Part shown: one piece after another, positions 14,772-18,305 of the stretch | Layout of the letters: every line of letters begins with the position of its first letter | How positions within the stretch are numbered: the stretch's first letter is position 1 | NCBI GenBank assembly: GCA_031290375.1 | Contig: JAITNR010000063.1 | Span: forward strand, 1 to 18,305 | DNA: 18,305 bases | Source of the DNA: Prevotellaceae bacterium | GTDB lineage: Bacteria > Bacteroidota > Bacteroidia > Bacteroidales > Paludibacteraceae | Direction of reading: 5' to 3' | Notes under the pieces: model-generated | Seen by the model: the letters and a program-made list of their open reading frames with translations, nothing else | Databases searched by the model: none | Told to the model about the DNA's origin: nothing | Made by a program: the position numbers and the translations under genes

Positions 14772-16451
14772 ATGAAAAAAAACATTTTATTATTAATACC
14801 TTTGCTTTTTACATCCTGCTATTTCTGGGAACCATACGACAAAAAGACCTACTTTGATGTAGAAGGGGAAGGGTACGTTTATTATGAGGATACAGGAATG
14901 CCTGCTGAAAGGGCTGAAGTAACAGTTTATAGTGGTGGAGGCAGTGGCTGGGGGCTGGGTCTGCAAATATTCGAATACTGTTATACAAGTCCAACAGGTT
15001 ATTATAGAGTCAAATTCCTTAAAAGAACAGAGCGTGCGAATATAGTGTATACAAGCATTTTCGCTTTTCATAATATTAATGGATATGATACCTCGGATCA
15101 AATTGTTCTCGACATTGAAAAGCCCATACTTATCGCCTCAGGTTTTGACCCCGACGATTTGATAAGGATACATGATGAAGATGACAAAGGGAAAGCATAC
15201 AAATATCTGTATGATATTGCCAATAAGGCAACTTCTTCATTTCCCGGAGGGCTTCTTGAGCAACTCAGACAAAAGGGGTATGATATAATAATTTATCGTT
15301 CGCTAAACAGTACGGAGTCGCTTATAGACAATGGTGAAAATCTCACCAACTTTATTCAAGAAAAAATATTGGATATAAAAACATCAGACGAACCACTTAT
15401 AGTACTCGGTGCAAGTATGGGAGGCTTGACAGCACGCTATGCCCTTACATATATGGCAAGTAGAGGTATAAGTCATCAGAGAAGGCTGTTTATTTCGATG
15501 GACTCGCCTCGAAATGGGGCAAATGTTCCGCTCGGTTTTCAATATATGGTAAAATATCTAAATGATGATCTGGGCAGAAAAATTAAAATGCTGAGCAAAG
15601 CCAAGGAAGAAACGTTGGACAGCAGGGCAGCCAGAGAAATGATAATCTATCACTATTCAGCCACAAGCGGACAAACTGCAAAGTGTTCCCCTGAAAGAAC
15701 CACTTATTTACAAATGCTTGAAAGTATTGGAAACTTTCCCAAAAAGTGTACTGCAATGGCAATCGCTCTGGGAGATGGTAGCGGTGCCTCGCGGGGATTT
15801 ACAGCAGGCAGTCGACTGATAAACGTAAATCCTACTCCGTTTGATTTAGCCGCTGTGACTGGACCTTTGGACAACGCTCCGGGCAGCGTCAAGGGGTGGC
15901 ATAATCTGACAGGTTTTGGTTACGGCGGAGTGGCAGAGTTCGTCAATTTCTTCGGGGCAACCAATTTTGACCCTCATTATGATTGCTTTATTCCGTCTTT
16001 CAGTACTTTGGGGTTAAAGTTTGCCCCTGATATGAACGTGCAGCTCTATCTTCAAGGAAACCCAAATGTGGGTATGGTACGCAATAATTTATATCGCAAC
16101 AAAGACCTTACTCTTAGTCCTTTCGATTATCTGTATGCTGAAAAAAATGGCAATCTTGACCATATTTACGACAGCAACGGAAATGGAGTAATGAGTGATG
16201 ACCTGCTTTCTGCTATGTATTACCTGATTACTGACCGTAGCAGTGGCAGTAGCAGTATTGTGAGTGAAAACAAAATATTATTATTATCTCCCAATCCTGA
16301 ATATGATAATATAACGGTTGAATACTCGTTATCTGATATGATTGCGTCTGCATTAATTTATATTTACGATAATTTGGGTAATTTGATAAGGCAGGAACCT
16401 TTAAATATTGGTGAAAATCAAATAAATATATCCATACGCAGACTTTCATAG
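14772..16451 (+). CDS. Lipoprotein-like alpha/beta hydrolase with an interrupted T9SS type-A sorting domain
   Basis: A 559-residue exported protein. The signal ends LLFTSC, a plausible lipobox with Cys16. Residues 25-115 look like a beta-sandwich prealbumin-like module (GEGYVYYEDTGMPAERAEV, then TSPTGYYRV). The alpha/beta hydrolase domain follows, with nucleophile elbow GASMGG (Ser215); candidate acid and base residues are Asp335 in ALGDGSG and His464 in LDHIYD. It resembles lipases or esterases; substrate unknown. From residue 503, LLLSPNPEYDNITVEY and LIYIYDNLGNLI form a type-A T9SS sorting domain that stops early at TAG. The next 27 codons in the same frame would complete it. The gene lies between korA and korB in the same direction, with no evident metabolic link to them. 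Confidence 0.78.
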   Translation: MKKNILLLIPLLFTSCYFWEPYDKKTYFDVEGEGYVYYEDTGMPAERAEVTVYSGGGSGWGLGLQIFEYCYTSPTGYYRVKFLKRTERANIVYTSIFAFHNINGYDTSDQIVLDIEKPILIASGFDPDDLIRIHDEDDKGKAYKYLYDIANKATSSFPGGLLEQLRQKGYDIIIYRSLNSTESLIDNGENLTNFIQEKILDIKTSDEPLIVLGASMGGLTARYALTYMASRGISHQRRLFISMDSPRNGANVPLGFQYMVKYLNDDLGRKIKMLSKAKEETLDSRAAREMIIYHYSATSGQTAKCSPERTTYLQMLESIGNFPKKCTAMAIALGDGSGASRGFTAGSRLINVNPTPFDLAAVTGPLDNAPGSVKGWHNLTGFGYGGVAEFVNFFGATNFDPHYDCFIPSFSTLGLKFAPDMNVQLYLQGNPNVGMVRNNLYRNKDLTLSPFDYLYAEKNGNLDHIYDSNGNGVMSDDLLSAMYYLITDRSSGSSSIVSENKILLLSPNPEYDNITVEYSLSDMIASALIYIYDNLGNLIRQEPLNIGENQINISIRRLS

Positions 16452-16535
16452 GGAAATTATTCAGTGGTTTTGATAACCAATAGTACCCCGTCTGATTTCA
16501 AAAGTTTAATAAAAAAAATAAAATACGAATATTAA
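16452..16535 (+). other. In-frame continuation of the sorting domain beyond the amber codon
   Basis: Directly after TAG (16449-16451) the same frame reads GNYSVVLITN and ends in a lysine-rich tail before TAA at 16533-16535. Together with the preceding INISIRRLS it gives L-S-x-G-N-Y-S-V-V-L, matching the canonical end of type-A T9SS domains (L-x-x-G-x-Y, then beta strand, then K-rich tail). This suggests a recent nonsense change, or readthrough. Only 22 bp then remain before korB. Confidence 0.65.
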
Positions 16536-16557
16536 TTAATCATAAAAATAAATTATT

Positions 16558-17319
16558 ATGACGACACAGGAAATAATTAGTCCCGAAAATTTGGTTTACG
16601 GAAAGACCAAATTATTAACAGACAATGTTATGCACTACTGTCCTGGCTGTAGCCACGGCGTTGTGCACAAACTCATTGCTGAAGTTATAGATGAGATGGG
16701 CATACAGAATACAACTGTCGGAGTTGCTCCCGTTGGTTGTGCTGTTTTTGCCTACAACTACATTGATATTGACTGGCAAGAGGCGGCTCACGGACGCGCC
16801 CCTGCGGTTGCCACAGCTATCAAGCGTCTTTTGCCGGAACATTTTGTGTTCACCTATCAGGGAGACGGCGACTTGGCAGCCATTGGTACGGCAGAAACCA
16901 TTCACGCCTGCAATCGTGGCGAAAATATCGCTATTTTCTTCATCAACAACGCTATCTATGGTATGACGGGTGGACAGATGGCTCCTACCACTCTGGAAGG
17001 AATGAAAACCGCAACCTGCCCCGCAGGACGCGAGCACGAACTGAACGGTTATCCCCTGAAGATAGGCAACTTGCTTGCAGAACTTGACGGCACTTGCTAC
17101 GTAACACGTCAAAGTGTTGAAAAACTCGCTGCTGTGGTTAAGGCAAAAAGGGCTATCCGTAAAGCGTTTGAAAACTGCCGAGAGAAAAAAGGAACATCGG
17201 TTGTTGAGATTGTATCTACTTGCAGTTCAGGGTGGAAACTCACTCCTCACAAATCAAACTTGTGGATGCAAGAGAATATGTTAGCAAAATATCCGCTTGG
17301 TGATTTGAAAAATGTTTAA
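16558..17319 (+). CDS. korB: 2-oxoacid:ferredoxin oxidoreductase beta subunit (thiamine diphosphate binding)
   Basis: A 253-residue subunit holding the diphosphate-binding domain of thiamine diphosphate and probably a [4Fe-4S] cluster. CPGCSHG supplies Cys28 and Cys31; Cys61 (VAPVGCAVF) and Cys222 (STCSSGW) are at about the spacings expected for the other two ligands. The thiamine motif is QGDGDLAAIG (101-110) through FFINNAIYGMTGGQ (127-140), with Asn130-Asn131. It pairs with the alpha subunit to form the catalytic site. It is separated from korA by the hydrolase gene but is followed after 22 bp by korC. Confidence 0.92.
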   Translation: MTTQEIISPENLVYGKTKLLTDNVMHYCPGCSHGVVHKLIAEVIDEMGIQNTTVGVAPVGCAVFAYNYIDIDWQEAAHGRAPAVATAIKRLLPEHFVFTYQGDGDLAAIGTAETIHACNRGENIAIFFINNAIYGMTGGQMAPTTLEGMKTATCPAGREHELNGYPLKIGNLLAELDGTCYVTRQSVEKLAAVVKAKRAIRKAFENCREKKGTSVVEIVSTCSSGWKLTPHKSNLWMQENMLAKYPLGDLKNV

Positions 17320-17341
17320 TCCTTAAATTGATTTATTAAGT

Positions 17342-17887
17342 ATGAAAAAAGAGATAATTATAGCAGGTTTTGGAGGACAGGGAGTTCTGTCTATGGGTAA
17401 AATTCTGGCTTATGCCGGACTTTTGGAGAACAAGGAAGTAACTTGGATGCCAGCTTACGGACCGGAACAGAGAGGCGGCACAGCCAACGTAACGGTTATT
17501 CTCAGCGACCAAAAAATTTCTTCACCCATGTTGAAGTTTTTTGACATCGCAATAGTGTTGAACCAGCCCTCAATGGATAAGTTCGAAAACAGTGTCAAAC
17601 CCGGAGGTATCCTCATTTATGACAGCAACGGTATGACACGCAAGCCTGCCAGAAAAGATATTTCGGTTTACTGCACAAACGCCACCGACAAGGCATCGGA
17701 AATGGGTGCTCAGAAAACATTCAATATGTTCGTCTTGGGCGGATTGCTCAAAATTGACCCCATGGTGTCGATAGACAAGGTAATGCTCGGCTTGAAAAAA
17801 TCATTGCCCGAACGTCATCACAAACTTCTTCCTGCAAACGAAGAGGCAATGAAAATCGGTATGGAAATTATCCAAAAGGAAAATTAA
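17342..17887 (+). CDS. korC: 2-oxoacid:ferredoxin oxidoreductase gamma subunit
   Basis: A 181-residue subunit of the POR/KOR gamma family. The start IIAGFGGQGVLSMGKILAYA is the glycine-rich signature, and the coenzyme A-related segment YGPEQRGGTANVTV follows at about 39-52, with LNQPSMDKFENSVKPGG and FNMFVLGGLLKID later. Length is normal for a stand-alone gamma subunit. It completes the korDABC set and is followed at once by an intrinsic terminator, marking the operon end. Confidence 0.92.
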   Translation: MKKEIIIAGFGGQGVLSMGKILAYAGLLENKEVTWMPAYGPEQRGGTANVTVILSDQKISSPMLKFFDIAIVLNQPSMDKFENSVKPGGILIYDSNGMTRKPARKDISVYCTNATDKASEMGAQKTFNMFVLGGLLKIDPMVSIDKVMLGLKKSLPERHHKLLPANEEAMKIGMEIIQKEN

Positions 17888-17895
17888 ATTTTTAT

Positions 17896-17926
17896 AAAAA
17901 AGACTGTCATGAGGCAGTCTTTTTTT
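17896..17926 (+). terminator. Intrinsic terminator of the kor operon
   Basis: AAAAAAGACTG (17896-17906) pairs with CAGTCTTTTTT (17915-17925) around an 8-base loop, and the descending arm runs into a T tract. It begins 8 bp after the korC stop. The A-rich ascending arm also makes it a possible terminator for the opposite strand. Confidence 0.88.
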
Positions 17927-17942
17927 GTTACACTTCATGCAG

Positions 17943-18305
17943 TTAAATCCTCCTGACTTCGACAGTCAAAGTCAGGTGCGAGGCTTTGCCAAACGTGCCG
18001 GCAGTAATGTCCCTGAACACTTTCTGACTCACTGGGAAACCGTCTAATACCTTGTTGTAGCCCACATTGTCAAACAAATCGCCGTAAATATCGTGGAAGC
18101 CGGTCACAATACGCCTCTCCTCACGCAAACTGCGCAAATTGACCATCAACGGCATTTCTTCCTCTTTTTGCCTCAGACGGCTTTCAATGGATAAATCTGC
18201 CAACTGCTTGGTATCAAACAGTTTAGGCGTACGTTCCTGTTCTATGCTTTCTTTGATATATTCGGCAAGTTTGGTGTGATGTTCAACTTCCTGCTCGTCT
18301 TTTGC
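17943..18305 (-). pseudogene. N-terminal fragment of a transposase (IS1634/IS4-like), running off the right edge
   Basis: The minus-strand frame is open from the window edge to a TAA at 17943, about 120 residues, without its true start. It reads through LAEYIKESIEQE, TPKLFDTKQLADL, LREERRIVTGFHDIYG and LFDNVGYNKVL, which resembles the region before the catalytic domain in IS1634-like transposases. In the last 20 codons the expected ARLAKP-type segment appears in the +1 frame while frame zero reads TFGKASH, and the protein stops where a full enzyme would continue for several hundred residues. A frameshifted, 3'-truncated remnant is the simplest reading. Family assignment is by memory of such motifs only. 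Confidence 0.5.

Noticed and set aside
16449..16451. Genome-wide reassignment of TAG to a sense codon
   Set aside because: queC and the T9SS type-B gene end at TAG exactly where their families end, so TAG works as a stop here.
16615..17112. A 165-codon open frame antisense to korB
   Set aside because: korB has clear thiamine-binding and CPGC motifs in the other strand; the antisense product resembles nothing and has no promoter.

Overview
The window looks like a chromosomal segment of an anaerobic member of the Bacteroidota, most likely Bacteroidales. Three things point there. Two proteins end in type IX secretion system (T9SS) sorting domains, one type B and one interrupted type A. The only convincing promoter-like motifs are of the Bacteroidota TAnnTTTG class. 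A 2-oxoacid:ferredoxin oxidoreductase operon indicates anaerobic, ferredoxin-based metabolism. The DNA is AT-rich and densely coded, with several overlapping or tightly spaced gene pairs.

Layout. (1) 1-4402, all minus strand: thyA, queC and two tandem SGNH/GDSL-type hydrolases whose ends overlap by 4 bp; a further gene may continue off the left edge. (2) 4419-5400: a decayed IS1-family transposase with a nonsense codon, two +1 frameshifts and probably a missing C-terminus, lying just upstream of the thyA promoter. (3) 5407-7124: a divergent pair, a GtrA-like membrane protein and a CDP-alcohol phosphatidyltransferase. They share a short intergenic region with opposed promoter motifs, and both stop codons lie inside copies of the same AT-rich palindromic repeat. 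(4) 7158-8967: a WbpD/WlbB-type sugar N-acetyltransferase overlapping by 8 bp a T9SS type-B cargo protein. (5) 8960-13069, minus strand: a GT2-like glycosyltransferase, an O-antigen ligase/polymerase-like membrane protein and mutL. (6) 13273-17926: a korDABC-type oxidoreductase operon, split between alpha and beta subunits by a strong hairpin and a gene for a lipoprotein-like alpha/beta hydrolase, and closed by an intrinsic terminator. (7) 17943-18305: the degraded N-terminal part of a second transposase.

How the parts relate. The WbpD-like enzyme, the O-antigen ligase-like protein and the glycosyltransferase fit cell-surface polysaccharide synthesis. In Porphyromonas gingivalis the Wbp/Vim pathway makes the sugar that links T9SS cargo to anionic LPS, so an acetyltransferase of that pathway coupled to a T9SS cargo gene is the most suggestive functional link here. 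No complete new defence or mobile system is visible. The best unusual signals are the repeat pair around the GtrA/phosphatidyltransferase module, the hydrolase inside the kor operon with its amber-interrupted sorting domain, the wbpD/cargo overlap, and the degenerate endonuclease motifs of MutL. All functional calls come from reading motifs by eye, without database searches.
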